64,000 nt of DNA from Pantoea deleyi (GCF_022647325.1 NZ_CP071405.1:1302001-1366000), one strand, 5' to 3'. Shown: positions 47,509 through 57,285, counted from the stretch's first letter. A program made the numbers and translations. The notes: generated by a model from the sequence alone, not told the origin.

Positions 47509-49071
47509 TCAGGCGTTATAACGCCGGAAATAGTCTATCAGCGTTTCCGGCCGCAGCGGACGGCTGAAGATATACCCCTGCAGGTGCGTCACGCCGCGAT
47601 TGATCAGCCAGGCCGCCTGCTCGCCGGTTTCGACGCCTTCGGCCACGCTCTTCAGATTTAGTTTTTTCGCCAGCTGCAGCACGGTATCCAGCACCGGCGA
47701 GGTCAGCGTCTCTGTGCCGATGCTCTGAACAAAGCCGCGATCGATTTTCAGGTAATCAAACGCATAACGCTCCAGGTAGATCAGCGCGCTGTGACCGGTG
47801 CCGAAATCGTCAATCGCGATATGGATCTGCTGCTGATGGAGCCAGTCGAACTGCTCGCCGACGTTTTCGTCGCGCACCATGGCGCGTTCGGTGATCTCAA
47901 ACACGTAATTAAAGTGATCCGCAGGCATGGTATCCAGCCAGCGCAGGACATCCTGACGGAAACTGCTGTCTGCCAGATGCAGAGGCGAAATGTTGAGGCT
48001 CAGACATGCGTGGCGGGGAATGGTATGGCACAGCAGATGCGCATCACGCGATACCAGCTGAAACAGGTGCCGCGTCAGGGGAATAATCAGGTCGTGTGTC
48101 TCGGCATAGTGAATAAACATATCGGGCGGAATCGGGCCCCTGGTTGGATGAGTCCAGCGCAGCAACGCTTCCATCCCGTAGGGCTGACCATCGCGGGAGG
48201 TCACCAGCGGCTGGTATTCAACATGAAACTCGCCGCGCTTCATGCCCTGAATCAGCTCTTTACCCGGACGCAGATAGATCGACAGCAGCAGCCAGCAGGC
48301 CCCGGCGACCAGCAGCGACAGCAGCAGACTGCTCAGCAGGATGGCCTGATAATCGCTGAACGCCAGCGTGGCGCCGTAGAGCGCCAGCCGCAGTGGATAG
48401 CCTGCCAGCCCCTGCTGATCCAGCGGCACCGGCAGATTCTGACGTTCAATGATGCCGGGCTGCCAGCTGGTCAGGGCGCTGTACGGGTCGATCAGCGCCA
48501 CCCCGGTGATCTCCGGCCGCATCGACGCCATCAGCTGATAGGGCGCCAGCGTGATATTCAGCGTGGCGAAGACGCCGGATTGCAGATTGCCGGGATTTTT
48601 AATCCACAGTGCGAGCGCCGGTTTATTGGGCTGCAGCGGCGTGCCGGGCATCAGCCGCAGATCGAGATCGCGCGAAATATCACTCTGCGGCGCAATCACA
48701 TTGAGCGGCAGACTGAAGCTGCCGGTCGCCGAGGAGCAGAAAGCGTTGCCATTATTGACCAGCAGGATGGCGCGAAGATTCCCGGCGAAGGCGGCGCGTG
48801 AGGTGAGTTCACGATTAATGGTATGGCAGGCGGTCTGGGTAAACGGAAGCAGGGGGCTGAGGGTACTGTTGAGCAGCGAAGAGAGCGTCTGCTGTAAGGC
48901 CGTACGGCTTTTTTCCAGCAGCTGCTGATGCTGCCGTTCGCGCTTTTGCCAGGTCTGATGAAGCGTCAGTGCGGCAAACAACAGAAAAAATAAGCCGCCC
49001 GCCATCGCGCTACTCCATGCGATACGGCGAGGATAGTTGGTGTGGCGCCGCAGCGCCCCCGACAGTGGCAT
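47509..49071 (-). CDS. pdeN: CSS-domain EAL cyclic-di-GMP phosphodiesterase PdeN (Rtn)
   Basis: 520 residues (E. coli 518). Two transmembrane helices (about 22-40 and about 240-260) flank a periplasmic CSS sensor domain; the defining CSS is in NAFCSSATG (about 113). The cytoplasmic EAL domain is intact: MEALLRW (about 298), LNISP, FEITER, IDDFGTG, LKIDRGF and SVAEGVE. It should hydrolyse c-di-GMP, with activity set by periplasmic disulfide state in this family. Relevant here because c-di-GMP controls many large adhesins. It stands upstream of yejA as in E. coli. Confidence 0.95.
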   Translation of the reverse strand: MPLSGALRRHTNYPRRIAWSSAMAGGLFFLLFAALTLHQTWQKRERQHQQLLEKSRTALQQTLSSLLNSTLSPLLPFTQTACHTINRELTSRAAFAGNLRAILLVNNGNAFCSSATGSFSLPLNVIAPQSDISRDLDLRLMPGTPLQPNKPALALWIKNPGNLQSGVFATLNITLAPYQLMASMRPEITGVALIDPYSALTSWQPGIIERQNLPVPLDQQGLAGYPLRLALYGATLAFSDYQAILLSSLLLSLLVAGACWLLLSIYLRPGKELIQGMKRGEFHVEYQPLVTSRDGQPYGMEALLRWTHPTRGPIPPDMFIHYAETHDLIIPLTRHLFQLVSRDAHLLCHTIPRHACLSLNISPLHLADSSFRQDVLRWLDTMPADHFNYVFEITERAMVRDENVGEQFDWLHQQQIHIAIDDFGTGHSALIYLERYAFDYLKIDRGFVQSIGTETLTSPVLDTVLQLAKKLNLKSVAEGVETGEQAAWLINRGVTHLQGYIFSRPLRPETLIDYFRRYNA

Positions 49072-49226
49072 GAGGAGCTTCCCCTGATCAAATTATTATT
49101 ATGTTATTGCGCACGACTGCTTCGGTTTAAGCGACCGAGAATATAACGAGATCGTCCGTAATGTCTCGTTATTAATCTGAAATGCAATGCTTTTATCTTA
49201 TGTCACGACGGGTACTCAGAACGGGC

Positions 49227-49255
49227 AAAAAAAAAACGCTGCATCGGCAGCGTTT
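49227..49255 (-). terminator. Rho-independent terminator after mepS
   Basis: A 9-bp stem AAACGCTGC / GCAGCGTTT with a 4-base loop, followed on the minus strand by a run of T from the A10 at 49227-49236. Confidence 0.9.
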
Positions 49256-49291
49256 CCTGTTCTCTGGCTGAGAGAAGATCGAAGGTGATTG

Positions 49292-49867
49292 TCAGCTCGG
49301 GTTACGGCTTAACACACGGCGTCCTTCACGGTAACGCTTTTTCCAGTAGTCATCATTGAGACTGGAGATCATCACACCACTGCTGGTGGAGGCATGAACG
49401 AAGTTGTCATTGCCCAGATAGATGCCGACATGGCGGCCGGTGGAGCCAGCACGGAACATCACCAGATCGCCGGGACGCAGTTTACTGCGGGTGATCTCTC
49501 TGCCGGTGTCCTGCTGCTCAGAGGTGGAGCGCGGTAATTCTAAGCCAAACTGATCGCGGAAGGTGCGCTGAACAAAGGCGGAACAGTCGATCCCGCGTTT
49601 GGTATCGCCACCGAGGCGATAGCGCACACCTTTCCAGACGGCGTATTGTTCCATGATGCGCGACTTCACGTCGACATTACGCACCATTTCTTCAAACTCA
49701 TCCTGAGACGCCTGAAGTAAAAAACCATTCTGGTTGTTAACTTCATGATTCTCGTTATTCGCGTTTTGACTGCTATGGGTACTGCTACATGCTGAGAGGA
49801 GTGTTGCCAGCGCCAGTGCGGGCACGATCCGCAAGATATATCTCAGTATTGGTTGAGACTTGACCAT
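49292..49867 (-). CDS. mepS: MepS (Spr) peptidoglycan DD-endopeptidase lipoprotein
   Basis: 191 residues (E. coli 188). Lipoprotein signal with lipobox LSAC, an Asn-rich linker, then the NlpC/P60 domain. The nucleophile Cys is in IDCSAFVQ (about 94), the catalytic His in GRHVGIYLG and a second His in NFVHAS. It cuts mDap-D-Ala crosslinks to allow wall growth and is degraded by Prc/NlpI in E. coli. Own terminator. The 500-base upstream region contains a perfect inverted repeat. Confidence 0.96.
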   Translation of the reverse strand: MVKSQPILRYILRIVPALALATLLSACSSTHSSQNANNENHEVNNQNGFLLQASQDEFEEMVRNVDVKSRIMEQYAVWKGVRYRLGGDTKRGIDCSAFVQRTFRDQFGLELPRSTSEQQDTGREITRSKLRPGDLVMFRAGSTGRHVGIYLGNDNFVHASTSSGVMISSLNDDYWKKRYREGRRVLSRNPS

Positions 49868-49971
49868 TATTCGGGTTTTCCTTCGGGTTCCTTACGACAC
49901 AATTGTCGCCAGCCAGATGACAAAGCAGGGAGATTAATAAGCGAAACAGACTAAGACAAATCCTTAATCAC

Positions 49972-49997
49972 TAAAATGTGTTAATGGACACATTTTA
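49972..49997. promoter_or_regulatory. Perfect 9-bp inverted repeat upstream of mepS
   Basis: TAAAATGTG and CACATTTTA flank an 8-base spacer, about 105-130 bases upstream of the mepS ATG. The symmetry suggests a dimeric regulator's operator or an RNA stem. I cannot name the regulator. Confidence 0.4.
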
Positions 49998-50328
49998 ATG
50001 TAAAAAAATCTGATTTTTCTGACGCTGTGGCCTCACTGCGACTGAGGTTAACTGATTACAGACGCCGTGGCGAGTGCTTTTAATCAATTTCACATAGGTT
50101 TTTTTGATGAGAATCAAAACGTAACACAATGACTAATTTAGCGACAATTGTGAGCGAATGATGGTGAGAACAGGCGGCGAAACGGGCGTCAATTCAGGGC
50201 ATAGCCCAGTTTTCACAATTTTCCAGAGGAATAACGGAGAAGGGCCACGATTGAGTCAGTCTGCGGAAAAGATAACCTTTTCTTTTCGTCATATTAATTA
50301 GCAGGCTAATAGTGAGGGGCTGTTTTTT

Positions 50329-50376
50329 ATAAGCGCGGACGGTTCAGTGGCGGATGATTAAACCGACCGCGCTTAT
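50329..50376 (-). terminator. Long hairpin after lpxT
   Basis: The 10-base arms ATAAGCGCGG and CCGCGCTTAT are perfect complements. An inner GGTT/AACC pair is separated from them by a 2-base mismatch. It begins four bases beyond the lpxT stop. No T tract follows on the minus strand, so it may be a stabilising 3' structure; transcript from the plus side would meet its T run before the stem. Confidence 0.45.
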
Positions 50377-50379
50377 CAT

Positions 50380-51099
50380 TTACATCACGGGCTTATATTT
50401 ACCCGGTAATTTGCGATTAAACCAGTTAACCAGCACGTCGCTGGCTGGCGTTAATAACCACCAGCTCAGACCCACTAATATCACCGACAGCGATCCGACG
50501 GCAATATCAGTAAACCAGTGCGCACCGGCCATGACGCGCGGCAGGGAAAATAGCACCACAATTGCGGCGGCAATTAAAAAACGGCTGAAGCCAAAATACC
50601 GCCATATAAAGCAGGCAAAAATAATCAGCATCATACCGTGGTCGCCAGGGAAGCTATCTTTCGACGCATCCTTCGCCGGGATACCGGTGAGTTCGCTGAC
50701 ACGATGCACATTCTCAAAGAACAGCGTCGGGCTGGAATGCTTCACCGGCAGCAGGTGGCCCAGCTGATTGAGGATAACGGCCGTCAGCAGCATGGTGATG
50801 CCGATCGCCAGCATCCGGCGCCGCGCGGGCGGTGTCTCCTGACGCCAGATCGACAGATAGAGCAGGCCCATCGCCAGCAGTGATACCACATCAAAACCCC
50901 GGAAGTTGGTGATCGCGACGATCAGGGCAAACAGGGGATGAGTCACCATCTGGTTATTGAAGCCATAAAAGATCGCTTTATCGATGCCGAACCAGAAACC
51001 ATGTTGTGGTGGCAGATACCAGGACAGAAACAGTACTACACCCAGTGCATTCAGCAGCAGGATGGTAACGAGGCGGGTTGCGCGCATAAGTAAACTCAT
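50380..51099 (-). CDS. lpxT: LpxT, lipid A 1-diphosphate synthase (PAP2 family)
   Basis: 239 residues (E. coli 237). Six transmembrane helices. PAP2 signature parts: KDSFPGDHGM (with the catalytic SFPSGH-like segment as SFPGDH) and RVMAGAHWFTDIAVGS. It transfers phosphate from undecaprenyl pyrophosphate to lipid A at the periplasmic face. It is placed between mepS and yeiR as in E. coli (yeiU). Confidence 0.92.
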   Translation of the reverse strand: MSLLMRATRLVTILLLNALGVVLFLSWYLPPQHGFWFGIDKAIFYGFNNQMVTHPLFALIVAITNFRGFDVVSLLAMGLLYLSIWRQETPPARRRMLAIGITMLLTAVILNQLGHLLPVKHSSPTLFFENVHRVSELTGIPAKDASKDSFPGDHGMMLIIFACFIWRYFGFSRFLIAAAIVVLFSLPRVMAGAHWFTDIAVGSLSVILVGLSWWLLTPASDVLVNWFNRKLPGKYKPVM

Positions 51100-51130
51100 T
51101 TCAAAAAAATAACCGCCGACAATACCTTTA

Positions 51131-52099
51131 CTAGCGTAAACGGCACTTCAACAACGCCGATTGTAGTCGATTCCAGTCAGCCTGCTGAGAATGAATGACT
51201 TCAATACGGCTATCGGGTGGCGACACAGCAGAGGTTTCACTGTGCAGCGCTTTTGCCTCGCCGTTAATACGCATTGTGCCTTCGGCCGTGCGCATCACCC
51301 CTTTTATCCGATCAACCTGCGCCTGCTGCGCCCACGCCAGCAGGGCGGCGCTGTCGAACCGGGTCTCGCCATCGAACAGCCAGCCGCAGGCGCTGTAGCC
51401 CTGGCCCTGATTCAGCGACCGGCGCCAGCGCGCGCCACCCGTCAGCCGCAGCGCCGCTACGCCGCTGGCGGGCACGTCCGGATGATGATGGTGCGGAAGG
51501 GGAAGCGCGCGAGGCTGATGGGGCGCATCCAGCAGATGAAGGGGGATGCGGCCAAATTCTGTTTCTCTCACGGGACGTGGCGGCTGGCTCTGCTGCAGCC
51601 ACTCAGTCAGCCGCTGGCGATCCTGCGTGTCCCAGCTATCGCGCTTGCTGGCGATGATGATATCGGCGGCCGCCAGCTGATCGCGAAAGTTTTCATTGGC
51701 TGCGATACGCGGATCGGCGAGCTGACGGGGATCGAGCAGCGTCAGGGTGGCATTGAGCTGCAGCCAGGTCTGATAGACCGGCGACTTCAGTATTTCCAGC
51801 ACCCGGCGCGGATGACCAAGGCCGGTAGGCTCGATCAGCAGCCGGTCGGGCTTATCTTTCAGCAGCAGATTCAGCCCGACCTGCAGCGGCAGACCATTCA
51901 CGCAGCACAGGCAGCCGCCGGGGATCTCTTTAACGGTTGCGCCGCGATCGGCCAGCAGCGCACCATCGATTCCGATCTCGCCAAATTCGTTGACCAGCAC
52001 CGCCCACTTTTCGTTCTGCGGCCGGGCGGCCAGAAGATGGCAGAGCAGCGTGGTTTTTCCGCTGCCCAGAAAACCGGTGATCAGATTAACGCGTGTCAT
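51131..52099 (-). CDS. yeiR: YeiR, COG0523 zinc-binding GTPase
   Basis: 322 residues (E. coli 328). G3E GTPase: Walker A GFLGSGKTTLL (residues about 9-19), NEFGEIG, the metal-binding CxCC in GGCLCCVNG, and SKRD for guanine. A His-rich loop (PHHHHPD) separates the C-terminal CobW domain. The family are metallochaperones, often used in zinc limitation. A perfect Zur-type palindrome lies 31 bases upstream of its start, after the yeiP stop, which fits zinc control. Confidence 0.94.
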   Translation of the reverse strand: MTRVNLITGFLGSGKTTLLCHLLAARPQNEKWAVLVNEFGEIGIDGALLADRGATVKEIPGGCLCCVNGLPLQVGLNLLLKDKPDRLLIEPTGLGHPRRVLEILKSPVYQTWLQLNATLTLLDPRQLADPRIAANENFRDQLAAADIIIASKRDSWDTQDRQRLTEWLQQSQPPRPVRETEFGRIPLHLLDAPHQPRALPLPHHHHPDVPASGVAALRLTGGARWRRSLNQGQGYSACGWLFDGETRFDSAALLAWAQQAQVDRIKGVMRTAEGTMRINGEAKALHSETSAVSPPDSRIEVIHSQQADWNRLQSALLKCRLR

Positions 52100-52129
52100 G
52101 GTGCGGGCTCCTGCCTGGAATGCTGATAA

Positions 52130-52144
52130 TGTTATATTATAACA
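52130..52144 (-). promoter_or_regulatory. Candidate Zur operator upstream of yeiR
   Basis: TGTTATATTATAACA, a perfect 7-1-7 palindrome, matches the core of the enterobacterial Zur box. It lies in the 69-base gap between the yeiP stop and the yeiR ATG. A zinc-linked COG0523 GTPase is a typical Zur target. Confidence 0.7.
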
Positions 52145-52168
52145 CTACCAGGCTCCAGCCTGCGCCAG

Positions 52169-52741
52169 TTAATCAGCACGACCCATATAGCGGCGTTCAG
52201 CGATATGAATACGGATGCGGTCACCGTTGCTGAGGTATTCCGGAACCTGAATGGAGAGACCGGTACTCATTCCGGCGGGTTTGGTGCGGGCGCTGGCGGA
52301 AGCGCCTTTAATGCCAGGCGAGGTATCGACGATCTCCATATCCACCGTCTGTGGCAGCTCCAGCGCCAGCACCTGGCCATCCATCGTCAGTACGTGAATG
52401 CCAGGAATGCCGCCTTCAGGGATAAACAGCAGCTCTTCTTCGATCTGATCCTGCTTAAAGGAGTAGGGGGTGTAATCCTCATCATCCATGAAGATATATT
52501 CGTCGCCATCTATATAGGAGAAGGTGACGCTGCGACGGCTGAGCGAAATCGCATCGATAATCTCGTCGCCCTTGAAGCGCTCTTCCACTTTTAAACCGGT
52601 GCGGACATCGGTAAAACGCATTTTGTACAGGGTCGCCGCACCGCGTGCGCTGGGGCTCTGGACATCAATATCTTTAACCAGCAGCAGTTTGCCGTTGTGC
52701 GTGACGGCCATCCCTTTTTTGATTTCATTGGCTTTTGGCAT
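52169..52741 (-). CDS. efpL: Elongation factor P-like protein EfpL (YeiP)
   Basis: 190 residues from the ATG at 52741, the same as E. coli YeiP; the frame runs six codons further but the family begins [16 protein letters not shown]-like domain I, then two OB domains. The loop that carries Lys34 in EF-P reads [13 protein letters not shown] with Arg33 at its tip, the EfpL hallmark. It relieves ribosome stalling at proline-rich and other hard motifs. It ends 69 bases before yeiR. Confidence 0.96.
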   Translation of the reverse strand: MPKANEIKKGMAVTHNGKLLLVKDIDVQSPSARGAATLYKMRFTDVRTGLKVEERFKGDEIIDAISLSRRSVTFSYIDGDEYIFMDDEDYTPYSFKQDQIEEELLFIPEGGIPGIHVLTMDGQVLALELPQTVDMEIVDTSPGIKGASASARTKPAGMSTGLSIQVPEYLSNGDRIRIHIAERRYMGRAD

Positions 52742-52904
52742 TGCTGTTCTCGCTATCATGAGAGTGAAGTGCGCGCAACGTTACTCGCGCCAGTGAAAAC
52801 TGGCAATATCGCGGGTGCGAAATTTTGTGTCAGCCCGCGGCTTTCATGGTAATTGCCGCCCCGGACTGCTATTGTCACCGCCTCTTTTTCTGCCGGAGCA
52901 CAGC

Positions 52905-53159
52905 ATGCAATGCCGTAGCCAATGCGGTGCCTGCTGCACAGCACCCTCTATCTCATCGCCTATCCCCGGTATGCCTGACGGCAAGCCCGCCAACACGCCC
53001 TGCGTTCAGCTGGACGACGATCTGCGCTGCAAACTGTTTGGTTCGCCGCTGCGGCCTGCCGTCTGCGCCGGTCTGCAACCCGCATTCAGCATGTGCGGCC
53101 AGTCGCGCCAGCAGGCGATGACCTATCTGCTGAAACTCGAAGCCGACACCGCCCCCTGA
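52905..53159 (+). CDS. yeiW: YkgJ-type cysteine cluster protein YeiW
   Basis: 84 residues from the ATG at 52905 with GGAG eight bases upstream; the longer frame to 52815 lacks a start signal. Cysteine-rich: [14 protein letters not shown] at the start, then single cysteines in PCVQL, RCKLF, PAVCAG and SMCGQ, the UPF0153 Zn/Fe-chelating pattern. Function unknown. It sits between efpL and fruB as in E. coli, and is divergent from efpL. Confidence 0.9.
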   Translation: MQCRSQCGACCTAPSISSPIPGMPDGKPANTPCVQLDDDLRCKLFGSPLRPAVCAGLQPAFSMCGQSRQQAMTYLLKLEADTAP

Positions 53160-53330
53160 AAAGCTGACGCAGCTGACGCTTTTTGTCCGCCTGGCCGGGT
53201 GTGACAGCAACCGCGTCAGCCTGACTCTCCGCTGGCCCTCTTCCTGCCCCCGAAATGTGCGTAACGTCATAAAACTGCTACGCCGTTTGCGTATTTTCTT
53301 GCCTGAAGAAAGCGCCTGAATCACAATTCC

Positions 53331-53342
53331 TGAAACGTTTCA
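53331..53342 (+). promoter_or_regulatory. Cra (FruR) operator 1 of fruBKA
   Basis: TGAAACGTTTCA is a perfect palindrome identical to the strong Cra consensus core, about 90 bases before the fruB ATG. Cra represses fruBKA and is released by fructose-1-phosphate. Confidence 0.9.
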
Positions 53343-53397
53343 GCGGTGACGGGGCCAGCTGGTTTAGACAGCCTGGCGTGAAAACCTGCCCACAAGC

Positions 53398-53409
53398 TGA
53401 AACGATTCA
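53398..53409 (+). promoter_or_regulatory. Cra (FruR) operator 2 of fruBKA
   Basis: TGAAACGATTCA, the second Cra half-symmetric site, lies 23 bases before the fruB ATG. Two operators at this spacing match the E. coli fru operon layout. Confidence 0.88.
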
Positions 53410-53431
53410 ATCTCAGCAAGCGAGGAGAATT

Positions 53432-54562
53432 ATGTTCCAGCTCGAATTGCAGGCCATCCATACCGGAGCCAGCGCCCAGAATAAAGAAGAGGCCATTCGT
53501 CAGGTTGCTGCCGCGTTAACCGCGGCGGGCAATGTGGCTGAAGGCTATATCAACGGTATGCTGGCGCGCGAACAGCAGACCTCCACCTTTCTTGGCAACG
53601 GCATCGCAATCCCGCACGGCACCACCGACACCCGCGACCTGGTGCTGAAAACCGGCGTCCAGGTGTTTCAGTTTCCGCAGGGTATTGCCTGGGGTGACGA
53701 TCAGACCGCCTATGTCGCGATCGGGATTGCCGCGAAGTCAGATGAACATCTGGCGCTGCTGCGTCAGCTGACGCATGTGCTCAGCGATGACTCCATTGCC
53801 GAACAGCTCAAAACCGCCTCTGCTGAAGATCTTCGTGCGCTGCTGATGGGCGAGAAACAAGCCGCCGAATTCAGCTTCGACACCTCACTGGTGACGCTTA
53901 ACGTCGCGGCCAGCGATCTGATTACCCTGCAGGCGATGAACGCCGGCCGGCTGCAAGCCGCGGGCGTGGTTGATGCCAGCTACGTCGCCGATGTCGTCTC
54001 AACCCCGCCGCTGAGCCTGGGGCAGGGCATCTGGCTCAGCGACAGCAGCCTGGGCAATCTGCGCAGCGGCGTGGCCGTCAGCCGTACCGAACACGCCTTT
54101 GAACATCAGGGCGAACCGGCGTCGATGCTCATCAGCGTGTCAGCCACCGATGAACGTCCGCTGGAAGTACTGGGTTACCTCAGCGCGCTGCTGCAGCAGG
54201 GCAAAGCTGATCGTCTGCTGAAAGCCGATGCGGCGGGTGTTTACGCCCTGCTGACCAGCGAAGTCGATGAGCAGGCCGACGTGCTGACCGCCGAATTTAC
54301 CATCCGCAACGAACATGGCCTGCATGCCCGTCCGGGCACGGCGCTGGTCAGTGTGATCAAGCAGTTCAACAGCGACATCACCGTGACCAACCTCGACGGC
54401 AGCGGTAAACCGGCTAACGGTCGCAGCCTGATGAAAGTCGTGGCGCTGGGCGTGAAGAAAGGCCACCGCCTGCGCTTTACCGCCAGCGGTGAAGATGCAC
54501 AGCAGGCGCTGAACGCGATTGAAGAAGCGATCACCAGCGGTCTGGGTGAGGGGGCAGCATGA
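53432..54562 (+). CDS. fruB: FruB, fructose PTS EIIA-HPr fusion (FPr)
   Basis: 376 residues from the ATG at 53432 (AGGAG upstream), the same length as E. coli. The EIIA domain has its phosphorylated His in [11 protein letters not shown] (about 64). A central linker domain follows. The HPr domain has its His in [11 protein letters not shown] (about 299). It relays phosphate from EI to FruA, replacing HPr for fructose. The stop overlaps fruK by 4 bases (ATGA). Confidence 0.97.
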   Translation: MFQLELQAIHTGASAQNKEEAIRQVAAALTAAGNVAEGYINGMLAREQQTSTFLGNGIAIPHGTTDTRDLVLKTGVQVFQFPQGIAWGDDQTAYVAIGIAAKSDEHLALLRQLTHVLSDDSIAEQLKTASAEDLRALLMGEKQAAEFSFDTSLVTLNVAASDLITLQAMNAGRLQAAGVVDASYVADVVSTPPLSLGQGIWLSDSSLGNLRSGVAVSRTEHAFEHQGEPASMLISVSATDERPLEVLGYLSALLQQGKADRLLKADAAGVYALLTSEVDEQADVLTAEFTIRNEHGLHARPGTALVSVIKQFNSDITVTNLDGSGKPANGRSLMKVVALGVKKGHRLRFTASGEDAQQALNAIEEAITSGLGEGAA

Positions 54563-55497
54563 GCAGACGTGTCGCCACCATTACGCTGAATCCGGCGTAT
54601 GACCTGGTGGGATATACCCCTGAAATTGAACGCGGCGAAGTCAATCTGGTGAAAACCACCGGACTGCACGCGGCGGGCAAGGGGATCAACGTCGCCAGAG
54701 TCCTGAAGGATCTGGGTATTGATGTCACCGTCGGTGGCTTCCTGGGCAAAGAGAATCAGGATGGCTTTCAGCAGCTCTTCAGCGAGCTGGGCATTGCCAA
54801 CCGTTTCCAGGTGGTGCCGGGCCGGACCCGTATCAACGTCAAACTGACCGAACAGACCGGTGATGTCACCGATCTGAACTTCTCCGGTTTCCAGGTCACG
54901 GCGCAGGACTGGGATCGTTTTACCAGCGATTCGCTGACCTGGCTGGGCCAGTTCGATATGGTCTGCGTCAGCGGCAGCCTGCCAGAAGGCGTGGATCACG
55001 AAGCCTTCACCCGCTGGATGACCGAACTGCGTACCCATTGCCCCTGCATCATCTTCGACAGCAGCCGCGAGGCGCTGGTAGCAGGACTCAAAGCTGCGCC
55101 GTGGCTGGTAAAACCAAACCGCCGTGAGCTGGAGATCTGGGCCGGTCGTAAGCTGCCAACGTTGCAGGATGTGATTGGCGCGGCGCACGAGCTGCGTGAG
55201 CAGGGCATCGCCCATGTGGTGATCTCGCTGGGCGCAGAAGGCGCGCTGTGGGTCAACGCGTCTGGCGAATGGATTGCGAAACCGCCGGTGTGTGAAGTCG
55301 TCAGCACCGTCGGTGCCGGTGACTCAATGGTTGGCGGGCTGATCTATGGCCTGCTGATGCGTGAATCCAGCGAGCACACGCTGCGTCTTGCGACGGCGGT
55401 GGCGGCCATGGCCGTCAGCCAGAGCAACGTTGGTGTGTCTGATCGTACTCAGTTGGCCGCAATGATGGCGCGCGTCGACTTACAACCCGTTAACTGA
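54559..55497 (+). CDS. fruK: FruK, 1-phosphofructokinase
   Basis: 312 residues, as in E. coli. PfkB family: glycine-rich [14 protein letters not shown] near the N-terminus and the C-terminal anion hole with catalytic Asp in [12 protein letters not shown]. It phosphorylates fructose-1-phosphate to fructose-1,6-bisphosphate, and so also consumes the inducer of Cra. It is coupled to fruB by overlap, and fruA starts 16 bases downstream. Confidence 0.97.
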   Translation: MSRRVATITLNPAYDLVGYTPEIERGEVNLVKTTGLHAAGKGINVARVLKDLGIDVTVGGFLGKENQDGFQQLFSELGIANRFQVVPGRTRINVKLTEQTGDVTDLNFSGFQVTAQDWDRFTSDSLTWLGQFDMVCVSGSLPEGVDHEAFTRWMTELRTHCPCIIFDSSREALVAGLKAAPWLVKPNRRELEIWAGRKLPTLQDVIGAAHELREQGIAHVVISLGAEGALWVNASGEWIAKPPVCEVVSTVGAGDSMVGGLIYGLLMRESSEHTLRLATAVAAMAVSQSNVGVSDRTQLAAMMARVDLQPVN

Positions 55498-55513
55498 CAG
55501 CAGGAGAGCGATA

Positions 55514-57229
55514 ATGAAAACGCTGCTGATTAAAGACCCTACACTGGGACTGGCCTCCGCCTATATGGCGCAACAACGTCTGGCTGCCGCTGCGGCGGCG
55601 GCAGGCCTGACTCTAACTGAAAACCCTGCCGACGCGGAACTGGCGATTGTGCTGGGCAAAAAGGTGCCGGACGATGCGGCCCTGAACGGCAAGCCGGTCT
55701 GGCTGGGCGACCTCCAGCTGGCGGTTCGCGAGCCGGAAAACTTCCTGAACCGGGCGAAAGCAGAAGCCAGAACCTGGCAGGCTCCGGCGGCGGCAACCCC
55801 GGCGGCGGCGTCAGCCGCGACCCCGGCGCAGGCCGGTGCACCGAAACGTGTGGTCGCCGTGACAGCCTGTCCGACCGGTGTCGCGCACACCTTTATGGCG
55901 GCCGAGGCGATCCAGGCCGAAGCGACCCGTCGCGGCTGGTGGGTCAAGGTTGAAACCCGCGGTTCCGTGGGTGCCGGTAATGCGATTACACCGGAAGAAG
56001 TGGCGGCGGCCGATCTGGTGATCGTGGCGGCGGATATCGAAGTGGATCTGGCGAAATTTGCCGGTAAGCCGATGTACCGCACCTCCACCGGCCTGGCGCT
56101 GAAGAAAACCGCGCAGGAGCTGGATAAAGCGGTCGCAGAAGCGAAGCCTTATAAAGTGGCGGCCAGCGGCCAGAGCACGGCAAACAGCGAAGAAGAGAAG
56201 AAGCAGGGCGGCGCGGGCGCCTATCGTCACCTGCTGACCGGGGTGTCCTACATGCTGCCGATGGTGGTGGCGGGTGGTCTGAGTATCGCTCTGTCGTTCG
56301 CTTTTGGTATCACCGCCTTTAAAGAGCCGGGCACGCTGGCTGCCGCGCTGATGCAGATCGGTGGCGGTAGCGCCTTTGCCCTGATGGTACCGGTGCTGGC
56401 AGGCTTTATCGCCTTCTCCATCGCGGATCGTCCGGGTCTGACGCCAGGTCTGATTGGCGGCATGATCGCCACCAGCATTAACGCAGGCTTCTTAGGCGGG
56501 ATTATCGCGGGCTTCATTGCCGGTTATGCGGCGAAGCTGATCAGCGGCAAAGTGAAACTGCCGCAGAGTATGGAAGCGCTGAAACCGATACTGATTATTC
56601 CGCTGTTCGCCAGCCTGATCACCGGCCTGCTGATGATCTATGTGGTCGGTAAACCGGTGGCGGGTATCATGAGCGGCCTGACGCACTGGCTGGCAAACAT
56701 GGGGACGGCGAATGCGGTCCTGCTGGGCGCGATTCTGGGTGGCATGATGTGTACCGATATGGGTGGCCCGGTAAACAAAGTGGCCTACGCGTTTGGTGTC
56801 GGCTTACTGAGTTCGCAGACCTATGCACCGATGGCCGCCATCATGGCAGCCGGTATGGTGCCGCCGCTGGCGATGGGTCTGGCCACCCTGGTTGCCCGTC
56901 GTAAATTCAACAAAGGTCAGCAGGAAGGCGGTAAAGCGGCACTGGTACTGGGTCTCTGCTTCATCTCTGAAGGTGCGATTCCGTTTGCTGCCCGTGACCC
57001 GATGCGCGTTCTGCCATGCTGTATTATTGGTGGCGCCGTGACCGGTGCGATCTCAATGGCGATTGGTGCCAAACTGATGGCCCCGCACGGCGGACTCTTT
57101 GTGCTGCTGATCCCTGGCGCAATTACACCGGTGATCGGTTATCTGATGGCGATTGTCATCGGCACCGCGATTGCCGGTCTGAGCTATGCAGTTCTGAAAC
57201 GTCCGGAAGAGCAGCTGGCGAAAGCCTGA
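55514..57229 (+). CDS. fruA: FruA, fructose PTS EIIBC
   Basis: 571 residues (E. coli 563). A duplicated EIIB-like N-terminal region (the first copy without its Cys), an Ala-rich linker, then the active EIIB with phospho-Cys in TACPTGVAHTFMAAEAI (about 120). The EIIC domain has eight or so membrane helices from about 235 on. It imports fructose as fructose-1-phosphate. It is the last gene of the fru operon, followed by a clear terminator. Confidence 0.97.
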   Translation: MKTLLIKDPTLGLASAYMAQQRLAAAAAAAGLTLTENPADAELAIVLGKKVPDDAALNGKPVWLGDLQLAVREPENFLNRAKAEARTWQAPAAATPAAASAATPAQAGAPKRVVAVTACPTGVAHTFMAAEAIQAEATRRGWWVKVETRGSVGAGNAITPEEVAAADLVIVAADIEVDLAKFAGKPMYRTSTGLALKKTAQELDKAVAEAKPYKVAASGQSTANSEEEKKQGGAGAYRHLLTGVSYMLPMVVAGGLSIALSFAFGITAFKEPGTLAAALMQIGGGSAFALMVPVLAGFIAFSIADRPGLTPGLIGGMIATSINAGFLGGIIAGFIAGYAAKLISGKVKLPQSMEALKPILIIPLFASLITGLLMIYVVGKPVAGIMSGLTHWLANMGTANAVLLGAILGGMMCTDMGGPVNKVAYAFGVGLLSSQTYAPMAAIMAAGMVPPLAMGLATLVARRKFNKGQQEGGKAALVLGLCFISEGAIPFAARDPMRVLPCCIIGGAVTGAISMAIGAKLMAPHGGLFVLLIPGAITPVIGYLMAIVIGTAIAGLSYAVLKRPEEQLAKA

Positions 57230-57251
57230 TTAACAGTGCGGAAGTGAATAT

Positions 57252-57285
57252 AACAGGGAGCCGGAAAGGCTCCCTGTTTGTTTTT
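57252..57285 (+). terminator. Rho-independent terminator of fruBKA
   Basis: An 11-bp stem AACAGGGAGCC / GGCTCCCTGTT with a GGAAA loop, then TTGTTTTT. Confidence 0.92.

Larger units (their letters stand above)
49868..50379. other. Long intergenic region upstream of mepS
   Basis: About 510 bases without a gene, AT-rich, probably holding the mepS promoter. It contains a perfect 9-bp inverted repeat (49972-49997) and, next to the lpxT stop, a long hairpin (50329-50376). I see no ORF with a ribosome site and no recognised sRNA, though the length leaves room for one. Confidence 0.5.
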
